A stretch of 64,000 nt of DNA from Membranihabitans marinus (GCF_019802045.1 NZ_JAHVHU010000005.1:124001-188000); one strand, 5' to 3'. Shown: positions 35,955 through 44,997, numbered from the stretch's first letter. The notes: generated by a model not told the origin, from the sequence alone. Translations and numbers: made by a program.

Positions 35955-38595
35955 AAAGAATAAGAAAACCCCGTTAATGACCCAATACAGTCAGATCAAA
36001 TCCAAATATCCGGATGCGATCCTGCTCTTTCGGGTGGGTGATTTCTATGAGACATTTGGAGAGGATGCCGTTCAGACAGCCAATATATTGAGCATTGTAC
36101 TTACCAAACGGAACAACGGAGGTTCAGATATCGAGCTCGCCGGGTTTCCCCACCACAGCCTGGATGTTTATCTACCCAAATTAATACGAGCAGGGTTTCG
36201 AGTCGCCATTTGTGAGCAGCTCGAAAAACCGTCCAAGGAGAAAAAATTAGTAAAGCGCGGGGTCACCGAGTTGATTACGCCGGGTATTGCTGTGGACGAT
36301 CACTTACTGGAGAACAAATCAAATAATTTTCTGTCGTCAATATACCGGGCAGGAGATGATTACGGGATTTCTTTTCTTGATATTTCGACCGGTGAATTTT
36401 ACCTATCAGAAGGCAAACGGATGCACATCGAAAAACTATTGGATTCGTTTCATCCTTCAGAAATTATATATTCCAAAGCAGTCAAAAAAGAAATCCAGGA
36501 GTGGATCGGCGATGAATTCTACACGTACGGTGTGGACGAATGGGTCTACACCCTGGACTATGGTCGGAAAAAATTATTGGACCACTTTAAAACACTGAAT
36601 TTAAAGGGTTTTGGGGTGGAAGATCTGCATCTTGGCCAGATCGCTGCTGGTGCAGCAATGCACTACCTGGACAGTGCCCAGCAGCACGACGTCAGCCATA
36701 TTCTAAAAATACAACGGATCCGGGAAGAACAATCCGTCTGGTTGGACCGATTTACCATGCGCAATCTAGAATTGCTGCAAAGCAACCACCCAACCGGAAT
36801 TGCGTTATTGGATGTACTCGACACCTGCCGATCCCCCATGGGATCTCGGATGATGAAGCGGTGGATTGCCCTTCCGCTCACCGATATTTCCGAAATCAAC
36901 AAGCGACTTGACACTGTGACCGCGCTGCGCGATCACGCAGGTATTCGAGAATCGTCCCGCGAATACCTCAAAGGGATAGGAGACCTGGAACGAATCACCT
37001 CCCGGATAGCTGCCTACAAAATATCACCACGTGAAATCAACCAGCTCCGGCTGGCTCTTTCGGGACTACCTGACCTGCGAAAAGAACTTGAAGTCATTGA
37101 TGTCAGCCTCATGAATGTGATCCGTGATCAAATCAATCCGTGCGAAGACCTCGTGCATCGGATTACTCAACAACTCAATCCGGATGCACCGGCGCTCGTG
37201 TCCAAAGGCGGCGTTATTGCACCTGGATACAGTGCTGAATTGGATGAATTAAGAAGTCTGATCGAGAACAATCAGGAGCACCTTCTGAAAATCCAAGAAG
37301 AGGAAATTACCAATACCGGTATATCCAATCTTAAAATCGGCTTCAACAATGTATTTGGTTACTACCTGGAGGTCACCAACAAATACAAAGACAAAGGATT
37401 GGTACCCGAAAACTGGGTTCGAAAACAAACTCTGACTAATTCGGAACGATACATTACCTCGGAACTCAAAGACATCGAAGACAAGATTCTCGGCGCCGAA
37501 GATAAAATCCTGGAACTGGAAGAGAAACTATACGGCGAGCTGGTCGATCACCTTCAGAAATACCTCAAAACGTTGCTCACCAATGCCCACATGCTCGCCC
37601 AGGTAGACTGCCTGATCGCATTTGCCATTGTAAGCCTCAAAAATGAATACGGTCGACCTGAAATGACCGATGGTTTGGGAATCAAGATTAAAAATGGCCG
37701 ACATCCGGTTATTGAACATCAACTCCCGCCGGGTGAATCATACATCGCCAATGACATCTATCTCCACAATGAAGACGAACAAATCTTGATGATTACCGGA
37801 CCCAATATGTCCGGTAAATCCGCCATTCTTCGCCAAACCGCCCTCATCTGTCTGATGGCTCAAATGGGAAGCTACGTGCCGGCAGAAAGTGCCGAAATCG
37901 GGTTATTGGACAAGGTGTTTACCCGGGTGGGTGCTTCCGACAACCTGTCCAAAGGGGAATCCACCTTTATGGTAGAGATGATCGAAGCTGCTAACATTAT
38001 AAACAATTTTTCTGCCCGCAGTCTTATTTTACTTGATGAAATCGGTCGGGGGACCAGCACCTATGACGGAATTTCCATCGCCTGGTCCATGACCGAATAC
38101 CTGCACGAACACCCCACTGCACAACCCAAAACATTGTTTGCAACCCACTACCATGAATTAAACCAGCTGGAAGAGCTTTACGACCGGATCCGTAATTATC
38201 ACGTGTCGACCAAAGAAATAGACAACCGGATTATCTTCTTGCGAAAACTGGTTCCCGGCGGAAGCGAACACAGCTTTGGGATTCATGTGGCCCAAATGGC
38301 CGGACTACCCCAAGAAATTATCCGTCGCGCAGAAGAGATTCTCCACAAAATGGAAGGGCACCACCTCACCGCCAAGGATGGACAGTCTCCTTCCCGTTCT
38401 AAAAAGAGTAAGATCAAAAACATTGATAAAAAAGGAAACAATGGTAATGCCCTTCAGCTTCAGATTTTTGATATAAAAGATGAAAACGCCATGAAACTCA
38501 AAGAAGAGTTGACACAACTGGATCTCAACAGCCTCTCCCCCATTGAGAGTTTACTGAAGCTGAAGGAACTGCAGACTATGATGGAAGAGAACTAG
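35947..38595 (+). CDS. mutS: DNA mismatch repair protein MutS
   Basis: 882 residues from a GTG start (AKKNKKTPLMTQYSQIKSKY) inside the end of the methyltransferase gene. Mismatch-recognition domain with the Phe-x-Glu motif in LLFRVGDFYETFGEDA (~25-40), connector, lever and clamp domains, then ATPase: Walker A ITGPNMSGKSAILRQTA (~616-632), Walker B LILLDEIGRGTSTYDGISIA, and the TLFATHYHEL helix. A helix-turn-helix and a basic linker (RSKKSKIKNIDKK) precede the C-terminal ELTQLDLNSLSPIESLLKLK dimerisation motif. It recognises base mismatches and recruits MutL. Confidence 0.96.
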   Translation: MAKKNKKTPLMTQYSQIKSKYPDAILLFRVGDFYETFGEDAVQTANILSIVLTKRNNGGSDIELAGFPHHSLDVYLPKLIRAGFRVAICEQLEKPSKEKKLVKRGVTELITPGIAVDDHLLENKSNNFLSSIYRAGDDYGISFLDISTGEFYLSEGKRMHIEKLLDSFHPSEIIYSKAVKKEIQEWIGDEFYTYGVDEWVYTLDYGRKKLLDHFKTLNLKGFGVEDLHLGQIAAGAAMHYLDSAQQHDVSHILKIQRIREEQSVWLDRFTMRNLELLQSNHPTGIALLDVLDTCRSPMGSRMMKRWIALPLTDISEINKRLDTVTALRDHAGIRESSREYLKGIGDLERITSRIAAYKISPREINQLRLALSGLPDLRKELEVIDVSLMNVIRDQINPCEDLVHRITQQLNPDAPALVSKGGVIAPGYSAELDELRSLIENNQEHLLKIQEEEITNTGISNLKIGFNNVFGYYLEVTNKYKDKGLVPENWVRKQTLTNSERYITSELKDIEDKILGAEDKILELEEKLYGELVDHLQKYLKTLLTNAHMLAQVDCLIAFAIVSLKNEYGRPEMTDGLGIKIKNGRHPVIEHQLPPGESYIANDIYLHNEDEQILMITGPNMSGKSAILRQTALICLMAQMGSYVPAESAEIGLLDKVFTRVGASDNLSKGESTFMVEMIEAANIINNFSARSLILLDEIGRGTSTYDGISIAWSMTEYLHEHPTAQPKTLFATHYHELNQLEELYDRIRNYHVSTKEIDNRIIFLRKLVPGGSEHSFGIHVAQMAGLPQEIIRRAEEILHKMEGHHLTAKDGQSPSRSKKSKIKNIDKKGNNGNALQLQIFDIKDENAMKLKEELTQLDLNSLSPIESLLKLKELQTMMEEN

Positions 38596-38842
38596 TGCAC
38601 GAACTCATATCTACTATACCATGGAAGACATCTTTTATTGACATATCTTTATCATCAAAAGCCAAATGGTTGATACAGGGAATAGGCTGGTTGGTTCTTG
38701 TTGCCAGGGCAGCACGTCTTTTTGAAAAGACCATGTTATAACGTGATGTATTCCGAGCCTACAGCGCTCATAATCTTTTTACCTATAAGTTCACTGACTT
38801 ATTGAGCTATGTGTTTGGCGCTCTAAATGTAGATTCCAAGCA

Positions 38843-38909
38843 GACCTGCAGCGCAGGTCGAAGTATGTTAGCAACATTTAATTTCAAAATATCGACCTCA
38901 TAGAGGTCG
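38843..38909 (+). repeat. R3 paired-hairpin element, copy 2
   Basis: Palindrome GACCTGCAGCGCAGGTC (38843-38859), a spacer starting GAAGTATGTTAGCAACA, then CGACCTCATAGAGGTCG (38893-38909). Same geometry as copy 1 at 30392-30458. Confidence 0.7.
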
Positions 38910-38923
38910 TAATGTATACTTGG

Positions 38924-39113
38924 CCCGCTTTATTCATCACGTCAATCTGTTATGATGCATAATACCATTTGAATTCCTAATTGCCGGATATATTCCGAAA
39001 TATTCTTATACGGCATTATCGAATACAAATGATATAATACGCAGTGAATCAATTGCTTAAATTCCTAAATTGGGCATATTGCGTAGCCCAATTTTGGGTG
39101 AGGTTTGACTTTT
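38924..39113 (+). repeat. R4 long inverted repeat, left copy (interrupted)
   Basis: Begins CCCGCTTTATTCATCACGTC and ends AGCCCAATTTTGGGTGAGG then TTTGACTTTT. If the 69-bp insertion plus one 6-bp duplication is removed, it is 115 bp and matches the reverse complement of 41107-41220 (114 bp) at about 89% by eye. An internal palindrome AATTGGGC/AGCCCAATT is present. Confidence 0.8.
38959..39039. mobile_element. 69-bp MITE-like palindromic insertion with 6-bp target duplication
   Basis: ATAATA occurs at 38959-38964 and again at 39034-39039. The 69 bp between them are absent from the intact right-hand copy of the host repeat, which has a single ATAATA. The insert has terminal inverted repeats: ATTTGAATTC (38967-38976) against GAATACAAAT (39021-39030), with partial pairing continuing inward around GCCGGATA and TATACGGC. 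Too small to encode a protein; it would depend on a transposase elsewhere. Confidence 0.65.
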
Positions 39114-39128
39114 ACGGGTTAGACATTG

Positions 39129-39197
39129 CGACTTCTCCAAAGTCGAGATAAAAACTGCAAAACCTCCTGCTAATAAAGTTATGACCTCTCCGAGGTC
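39129..39197 (-). repeat. R3 paired-hairpin element, copy 3 (reverse orientation)
   Basis: Read on the minus strand: GACCTCGGAGAGGTC, then ATAACTTTATTAGCAGG, then TTTATCT and CGACTTTGGAGAAGTCG. The TTATTAGCA and TTTATCTCGAC stretches match the spacers of copies 1 and 2. Confidence 0.65.
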
Positions 39198-39511
39198 TTT
39201 TGAATCCAGCTCAAATCGAGCTTTTATTTGCGCTCAGGTACATGTTAGGGATGGAAGAGCGAGATAATACCTATATAATAATTATGATTCCATAAACTAG
39301 TGCTGCAATTCACAAATACCGTATTGACGGATTCTTTTTTACCAGCTCTTGATCATCAAAAACCTTATGAAGCTATGGCTATACTCCCAACCAAGCCCGA
39401 CGATAACATTCCTGGAAGAAGTCGGCTTAGAACCAATACCTTTCGGGTATAATTCCTGACTAACAGCTAATTTATTCTTACCTTAATCATTTTTAGTTTG
39501 AAATCAGAAAT

Positions 39512-40846
39512 ATGAGTAATTCAAGAAGAAAATTCATAAAAACCGGGGCGTATGGCGGCGGCGCTTACATGATCACCCCTGTATTTTGGAAAGCATCCCG
39601 CAAATTTTCACCCACAGACACCATTCATGTTGGAGTCATCGGCGTCAATAGCAGAGGAAAATACCTGGCGAACACCTTTGCCAAACTGCCCGGGTTTCAG
39701 GTGAACTACATTTGTGATGTGGATTCCAGGGCAATCGATGCATGTAAAAAGTCGGTGATGGAGACTCAAGATCACAAACCGGAAGGAATTAAGGATTTCA
39801 GAAAACTACTGGAGAAAAAGGATATTGATGCCGTAGTCATTGCTACGCCAGATCATCTTCACGCACCGATCGGAACCCTGGCCTGCGCGGCGGGGAAGCA
39901 TGTCTATGTTGAAAAACCAGCCAGTCACAACCCCTGGGAAGGCGAACAATTTATCAAAGCGGCTAAAAAACACCATCGGGTGGTTCAAATGGGTAACCAG
40001 CAACGATCTTCTATTAAGAATATAGAAGGCATCCAACTTATCCGGGATGGCCGTATCGGGGAGGTCTATCATGCCGACACCTGGTATGCCAACAATCGAA
40101 AATCAATCGGTAATGGGAAAAAAACGAGCGTACCGGAATGGTTGGACTGGGAACTTTGGCAAGGATCTGCAGTACGGGAACCCTATTTTGATAATTATGT
40201 CCATTACAATTGGCATTGGTTCTGGAAATACGGTACCGGAGAAACAGGGAATAATGCAACGCATGAAATCGATGTAGCGCGATGGGCACTGAACCTGGAA
40301 CACCCTGAGAAAGTCATTTCCAACGGAATGAAAGGTCGATACACTGATTCCGACTGGGAAATGTACGATACCTTAAAAGTAAACTGGGTGTACCCCGACG
40401 GAAAAACCATCACATGGGATGGTAACTCCAGAAGTGGAATTCCAAAAATGGGAACTGGTCGTGGAGCCCTCATTTATGGGACAGAAGGTTCCATGATGCT
40501 GACCAGATCGGGCTATGTACACTATGATCCAGATGGTAAAAAACTAAGCGAAGGGAGAGAAAGTGAGGTGTCTGGTTCAACACAAACCGAAAATCTGGTA
40601 GGTGGAGGAAGCCTGACCGAAAAACATATTATAAACTTTGGTCAAGTGATCCGGGATCGTGGAGTGAAGCAAAACTCACCGCTTACCGAAGGCGCCATCA
40701 GCACCAATATGACACATTATGCCAATATGTCCTACCGAACCGGTGAAGAAGTTATTGTTAATGCCAAGGATGGCTCGCTTAAATCCAAAAACGCTAAAAA
40801 ATACTGGAAAGGCGAATACCAACCCGGCTGGGAACCGACCGTCTAG
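39512..40846 (+). CDS. Gfo/Idh/MocA family oxidoreductase with Tat-type signal
   Basis: 444 residues. N-terminus MSNSRRKFIKTGAYGGGAYM carries the twin-arginine motif RRKFIK (5-10), so export in folded form with bound NAD(P) is likely. Rossmann domain: IHVGVIGVNSRGKYLANTFA (~38-57), DAVVIATPDHLHAPIGTLAC, and the family signature KHVYVEKPASHNPWEGEQFI with the EKP catalytic Lys. The C-domain includes HYNWHWFWKYGTGETGNNATHEIDVARWAL (usual HxxD region). Members oxidise, reduce or isomerise sugars and cyclitols; exported ones in Bacteroidota often act in glycan breakdown. Substrate unknown. It is the only gene inside the inverted R4 repeats. Confidence 0.88.
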   Translation: MSNSRRKFIKTGAYGGGAYMITPVFWKASRKFSPTDTIHVGVIGVNSRGKYLANTFAKLPGFQVNYICDVDSRAIDACKKSVMETQDHKPEGIKDFRKLLEKKDIDAVVIATPDHLHAPIGTLACAAGKHVYVEKPASHNPWEGEQFIKAAKKHHRVVQMGNQQRSSIKNIEGIQLIRDGRIGEVYHADTWYANNRKSIGNGKKTSVPEWLDWELWQGSAVREPYFDNYVHYNWHWFWKYGTGETGNNATHEIDVARWALNLEHPEKVISNGMKGRYTDSDWEMYDTLKVNWVYPDGKTITWDGNSRSGIPKMGTGRGALIYGTEGSMMLTRSGYVHYDPDGKKLSEGRESEVSGSTQTENLVGGGSLTEKHIINFGQVIRDRGVKQNSPLTEGAISTNMTHYANMSYRTGEEVIVNAKDGSLKSKNAKKYWKGEYQPGWEPTV

Positions 40847-40891
40847 TCATCCAAGCGGTGTCCGCACAGTACTTAAAAAATAAAAAGTAGA

Positions 40892-40915
40892 GGTTGCTGA
40901 AGTCAATCAGCAACC
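40892..40915. terminator. Hairpin after the oxidoreductase gene
   Basis: GGTTGCTGA pairs perfectly with TCAGCAACC over AGTCAA, 46 bases after the stop. The T-rich side is on the minus strand, so plus-strand termination is uncertain. Confidence 0.45.
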
Positions 40916-41106
40916 CCTGCATATTATTGCCTATGTTTTATTGCCTATTTTACTTTCTTAATGCTGCTATCATATTTCCTTAACTCGCAAAATCCATGGC
41001 ATTTGGAACCAAAATGTCCTCATTTTGGGTGGGTAGGATGAGGGAACCGACCTGTCCCCGCCGTGGCTGTGGCAGAGCTCTGCCCAGAGGCTAGCAGTAT
41101 GAATCA

Positions 41107-41282
41107 AAAGTCAAACGTCACCCAAAATTGGGCTATGTAATTAGCCCAATTTTGGAAATTAAGCAATTGATTCATTGCATATTATGGATCATACTAGATT
41201 GACGTGGTGAATAAAGCGGGTTAAGCAACTAATGCACTGCATATCATGCATCAGCATAGATTGACGTGGTCAGTAAATCGGG
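41107..41282 (-). repeat. R4 long inverted repeat, right copy plus a partial tandem unit
   Basis: 41107-41220 is the reverse-complement partner of 38924-39113. It contains a perfect 13-bp palindrome, CCAAAATTGGGCT (41122-41134) with AGCCCAATTTTGG (41143-41155). 41221-41282 repeats the outer ~62 bp once more (GCAACTAATGCACTGCATAT, GATTGACGTGGTCAGTAAAT), diverged. Confidence 0.8.
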
Positions 41283-41288
41283 TTACCC

Positions 41289-41735
41289 TCAAACAACCAG
41301 CTTCTCATTAATACTCATGGCTTTCTGAACATCCTTAAAACGGGGATCCAGCGAATAAAAATTTACCAGCTTAACCGATCCATCTTTCATATAGAAAAAA
41401 ACTTTGGAATAATTAGCGTTGACTCGTTTGACTTGCGAAAGATCCAGCCGACGTTCCGGGCCAGGATCCAGCTTATAGTACAAGTCCGAATCTGTCCAGC
41501 GGATATAGTACTTTGCTTTCTGTTCCTGATCCCAATACACCAATATCATAAAAGCACACAAAACAAACCAAAACAAAAAACTCCAATCCCGGATATCAAA
41601 TCTACTGCTGTGGCCGTTAATCAAAGATTGACCAAGCGCATACATCCCCAATACGAAAAACACCAGGAGGACCAATAAAATAGCGGTTCGAATTCTTTTG
41701 TGAAAGATACGAGGTCTGATAATATTTTTCTCCAT
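41289..41735 (-). CDS. Small membrane protein of unknown function
   Basis: 148 residues from the ATG at 41735 (MEKNIIRPRIFHKRIRTAIL); another Met four codons earlier is possible. Two transmembrane helices at ~17-37 and ~52-70 (DWSFLFWFVLCAFMILVYWD), then a C-terminal cytoplasmic domain with beta-strand pattern (YYIRWTDSDLYYKLDPGPER, SKVFFYMKDGSVKLVNFYSL), a layout like small membrane-anchored PH-like domains. No family recognised with confidence. Confidence 0.6.
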   Translation of the reverse strand: MEKNIIRPRIFHKRIRTAILLVLLVFFVLGMYALGQSLINGHSSRFDIRDWSFLFWFVLCAFMILVYWDQEQKAKYYIRWTDSDLYYKLDPGPERRLDLSQVKRVNANYSKVFFYMKDGSVKLVNFYSLDPRFKDVQKAMSINEKLVV

Positions 41736-42351
41736 GACAGTTATCATTTATAAGGTGATGAAATAATTGACCCTCTTAATATAATTAAACACACAGACAT
41801 TTTATAATTTTTTAACATTGTTTGCACAATTATATTTTATTATTTTCGTAACAATGACTGTGTGCAGATGTTTTTGATGCAGTATTTACTGATTTGCTAA
41901 ACCGCTCAATACAGCGGGAGTCCACTTGCTGTCCTTGCATCCCCAAGCCATAGTTGACGCTCAACCAGTGGATCTATAAACACCGCCCATTCCAGCGTAT
42001 ACTTTGATTCTCATCGTCACAAACTTCCGTTCAAATCTCAATATGACTGCTTTTTGTATTCGATATTTGTAGATGCCTTACATCATATTATATGACTATT
42101 AAATTATAAATTATCAATACTCCCTCAATGAGGAGGCACTATTCTAAATTCAGGAATCATCCGCTATCTGCCCCTTGACTCAATGGGATTAGCGTACCCG
42201 ATCATCTAATACTTCCAAAATGAACCATTATCTAATCAGAACAAGTAAAGAGCATAGAAACATTGCTCGAAATTTCCCTTTTTGTGATACTGAAGCAAAA
42301 CTCAAAAACCCCGTTTTCAAGTCAAAGGACGACCCGAAATACGACTACAAC
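41736..42351. other. 616-bp AT-rich intergenic region, nothing recognised
   Basis: Upstream of the gene ending at 41289 and downstream of the one ending at 42352. A plus-strand open frame at 42220-42708 is the shadow of the gene on the other strand. No repeat or hairpin of note. Confidence 0.45.
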
Positions 42352-42828
42352 CTATTGGGATTCCATTTTAGGAAAGGTTTCCGATGCGACTACCGTGACC
42401 ATTATTATTTTCCAAGCGCCGTCAATTTTTTCAAGCACACGTTGTTCATTGGATTTATCTCCACTCAGATCCTGACGGTAAGTCACCCAGGCCATATCCC
42501 CATCGCGCATGATCTTTACATCGGTTCGTTCTGCGTAGTATGCATCATTATTACTCACATTTTCCGTGATAATTGGCCGCAATGTCCGATCAAGTTTGCT
42601 CCAGTCGGTATAGAAATGATGTACATTGCTACGCACCCATTCAAAATAAATATCATCGGTTTGCGCCCAACAGTCCTTCCAATCTTCGTATTCACCCATA
42701 AAAAATGATAATGTTTCTTTTTTGATGACAGCCATAATTGCATCGTCTTCATCCGAAGTATTATCTGTTTGATTCCAGGCAGGGATGGTTAATTGCAGCA
42801 CAAGCAATAGTAGGAATAACCGTTTCAT
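42352..42828 (-). CDS. Secreted SnoaL/NTF2-like protein
   Basis: 158 residues from the ATG at 42828 (MKRLFLLLLVLQLTIPAWNQ, a clear signal peptide cleaved near 20); a longer frame to 42885 lacks such a start. The mature part begins with a helix (AIMAVIKKETLSFFMGEYED), then WAQTDDIYFEWV, and ends in strand-like MRDGDMAWVTYRQDL and KIDGAWKIIMVTVV, the helix-plus-sheet cone order of NTF2-like folds (SnoaL/DUF4440 type). Such domains bind small molecules or act as accessory domains; no catalytic residues are assignable. Confidence 0.65.
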   Translation of the reverse strand: MKRLFLLLLVLQLTIPAWNQTDNTSDEDDAIMAVIKKETLSFFMGEYEDWKDCWAQTDDIYFEWVRSNVHHFYTDWSKLDRTLRPIITENVSNNDAYYAERTDVKIMRDGDMAWVTYRQDLSGDKSNEQRVLEKIDGAWKIIMVTVVASETFPKMESQ

Positions 42829-43016
42829 GATAATTAATTTTAGATCCATAAATAAGCAATTGGAGAGTGGCAGTAGCACCCGCATTCCAATTATTATAGT
42901 AACAAAATTCTATAATTAATTCGTTCCAAAACGGCTATTTATTTCTGAAATAATCTATGTTATTATTTATTTCATGTACTATTAGCGACCTCAACTTATA
43001 GATCAAAACCCGATGA

Positions 43017-43715
43017 TTAACGTAAACGGTCAATCATTCTATGATAGGTATTTTTTAACATTTCCTGACTATAACCGAGACGGTACATTTGGAAGACGAG
43101 TACATTCGCCAACTGAACCTTGACATAGGAGTTCTCATGGTATTTGCGACTGCTTGCGACGATCTCATTGGGCACCACGTCAAAGGTCCCCATCTTCTGC
43201 AATCGGTCTACCAAATCAAAGTCTTCCATGATTTGCAATGTGTCATCAAAGCCGCCCAGTTCTTCAAAGGTGTGTGCAAACATAAACAAACTCTGATCTC
43301 CACCACCCGACCAACTCATCTTAAATTTGGACAAATACGAATTCAGTGTCATAAGCCAGGGACCGTCGGTGTATCGCACTTTAAAACATCCGCCGACATG
43401 CCCCTGCAACAAACTACTGTATATGTCTTCCACAAAGGTCTCCGGCGGGTGGGTATCGGCATGCAAAAAATACAATATATCCCGGGTGGCCTTCCGGGCA
43501 CCCAGGTTGAGCTGCACCGCCCGTCCCTTCTCTGAAGAAAATATTTTTACCGGAAATTCTTGTGCGATGGCAACCGTGGAATCTTCACTTCCCCCATCCA
43601 CTACGATAATCTCAGCTCCCTTCCCATACGCCATCAGATGACGAAGGCAGTCTGCGATATACTCTTCCTCATTGAATACAGGAATCACTATGCTAATCAG
43701 GGTATTGTATGCCAC
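43017..43715 (-). CDS. TIGR04283-type arsenosugar biosynthesis glycosyltransferase
   Basis: 232 residues, GT-A family 2. SIVIPVFNEEEYIADCLRHL at the N-terminus, VVDGGSEDSTVAIAQEF, AVQLNLGARKATRDILYFLH and the metal-binding DADT-like stretch HADTHPPETFVEDI; then GDQSLFMFAHTFEELGGFDD and IMEDFDLVDRLQKMG. This is the pattern of the TIGR04283 glycosyltransferases that occur with TIGR04282 in arsenosugar gene sets. The TIGR04282 partner is present about 6 kb away (49552-50232), not in one operon. The assignment of substrate rests on family naming only. Confidence 0.82.
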   Translation of the reverse strand: MAYNTLISIVIPVFNEEEYIADCLRHLMAYGKGAEIIVVDGGSEDSTVAIAQEFPVKIFSSEKGRAVQLNLGARKATRDILYFLHADTHPPETFVEDIYSSLLQGHVGGCFKVRYTDGPWLMTLNSYLSKFKMSWSGGGDQSLFMFAHTFEELGGFDDTLQIMEDFDLVDRLQKMGTFDVVPNEIVASSRKYHENSYVKVQLANVLVFQMYRLGYSQEMLKNTYHRMIDRLR

Positions 43716-43742
43716 GGGTAAGATATTTAACGGACAATGTAT

Positions 43743-44813
43743 TTAAAAAGCTTCCAATATGGAAAGATAAAATTGAAAATTTTGTCCATAAGCTACATCA
43801 GCCCGTATATTAACCCGATTGGTGTGATCTACAATATAGCGCAATCCCAGACCACCGGCGAATTTTATCGCACGGCCAGAGTCTTCCCAATTGAACACAT
43901 CCCCAGCAGAAGCAAATGGCACCAAAAAAAATCGCCTCCATGCAGGAATCCGAAATTCGGACTGAATAGCCCACAAATTGGCGTCCCGATAACGTCCTTC
44001 GAAATAACCCCGCATCATTTTTGATCCTCCTAGTAATGAAAGGTCGTAAAAAGGAATTTCCGGACCGCTTCGAAAGCTTCCCAACAATTGACTGGCCCAG
44101 ATCACACCCCCGGCCACATTTTGGTAATTACGAATATCGATCTGTGCTGATGAAAAAGAATAGTCCGATCCCCAGATGGGACTGTAAAGCATGGATTTTG
44201 CTGCCACATACCACCCGTGAACTGGAAATATCGTATGTTCGCGACGATCATATTGAATCTGGAGCCCCACCCCATTGACATATCCGCCATCAATTCCCAG
44301 CGTTTGCTGGCGCTCCAACAACCCGCCTTTTCTTGGATTCAGATTGGAGTATTTATTAAAATCCGCTGCTATGCCCACACGCCAATATCTGGATAACATA
44401 TACTTCGGAGCAATTCGAAGCCTTGGAAATGTCACCTCGTAACTGTCCGCATCGGATTGGGCTAGCTTGTTCCCGCCCCCCCAGTATTTATAAACGTATT
44501 GGTAGTACCCAAGTTCTCCACTCATTTCCCAACGCTTGTCCGGATGAAAAAGATTCCAGGAAAAATATGCCAACACCTGGTTGCGTAGTGTATATACGCC
44601 GCCCAATTGCAATGTACTCGGGCGGTGATGTAAACTGTCCAGATGAAAAGTGTAGGACGCACCGGCACCAAACGCCCAATTCGTCTCCGGTGTAAAATAT
44701 ACAATAGGCAATGCCACCAACGTATGATCAGATTTATGCGCCTGACAGAACAAGGCAGCCGGATCACCCAGGACACACCACATACACAACACAATAGAGG
44801 TTACAATCCGCAT
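43743..44813 (-). CDS. BamA/TamA-type (Omp85) outer membrane barrel without POTRA domains
   Basis: 356 residues. Signal peptide at ~1-24 (MRIVTSIVLCMWCVLGDPAA). The rest is a barrel: LPIVYFTPETNWAFGAGASY, LQLGGVYTLRNQVLAYFSWN, VGLQIQYDRREHTIFPVHGW, then LLGGSKMMRGYFEGRYRDAN with the conserved Omp85 R-G-Y/F motif, ending GLGLRYIVDHTNRVNIRADV...YLSILEAF. There is no room for POTRA repeats, so it resembles the short bacterial surface antigen (D15-like) group rather than BamA itself. Role in surface or lipid export unknown. A hairpin precedes the start. Confidence 0.8.
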   Translation of the reverse strand: MRIVTSIVLCMWCVLGDPAALFCQAHKSDHTLVALPIVYFTPETNWAFGAGASYTFHLDSLHHRPSTLQLGGVYTLRNQVLAYFSWNLFHPDKRWEMSGELGYYQYVYKYWGGGNKLAQSDADSYEVTFPRLRIAPKYMLSRYWRVGIAADFNKYSNLNPRKGGLLERQQTLGIDGGYVNGVGLQIQYDRREHTIFPVHGWYVAAKSMLYSPIWGSDYSFSSAQIDIRNYQNVAGGVIWASQLLGSFRSGPEIPFYDLSLLGGSKMMRGYFEGRYRDANLWAIQSEFRIPAWRRFFLVPFASAGDVFNWEDSGRAIKFAGGLGLRYIVDHTNRVNIRADVAYGQNFQFYLSILEAF

Positions 44814-44833
44814 ATTCTCAGTGAAATTTTGTT

Positions 44834-44859
44834 TTATTCAGCGCCTTGTTGCTGAATAA
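44834..44859. promoter_or_regulatory. Hairpin upstream of the Omp85-like gene
   Basis: TTATTCAGC and GCTGAATAA are perfect 9-base complements around an 8-base loop, about 20 bases before the ATG at 44813. As DNA it could be an operator; as RNA it would sit in the leader next to the ribosome site. Confidence 0.4.
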
Positions 44860-44997
44860 ATTTAATTTCATAAAAAAAACCAAGGTATATTTGACCCACA
44901 TCGGATTCAATCAATTTTTACACTATGGTAACCCAATATAATACTTTTCTTGGTTTTGAACCTTAAAAGTTGATCGGGGATCCATCAAATAGCATCT

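Larger units (their letters stand above)
38596..39511. other. 916-bp repeat-rich intergenic region before the oxidoreductase
   Basis: No gene. From 38843 to 39222 it is almost continuous repeat: R3 copy 2, the left R4 repeat with a MITE-like insertion, R3 copy 3 in reverse orientation, and a small palindrome AGCTCAAATCGAGCT at 39208-39222. The final ~290 bp hold the oxidoreductase leader; no TAnnTTTG was found there. Confidence 0.6.
40847..41288. other. 442-bp intergenic region after the oxidoreductase
   Basis: No gene. It contains a hairpin (40892-40915), a short palindrome CCAAAATG/CATTTTGG at 41009-41028 that resembles part of R4, and the right R4 repeat (41107-41282), which ends 7 bases from the stop of the next gene. 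Confidence 0.5.

Noticed and set aside
42220-42708. 162-codon plus-strand open frame
   Set aside because: Mostly antisense to the signal-peptide-bearing NTF2-like gene; no recognisable domain.
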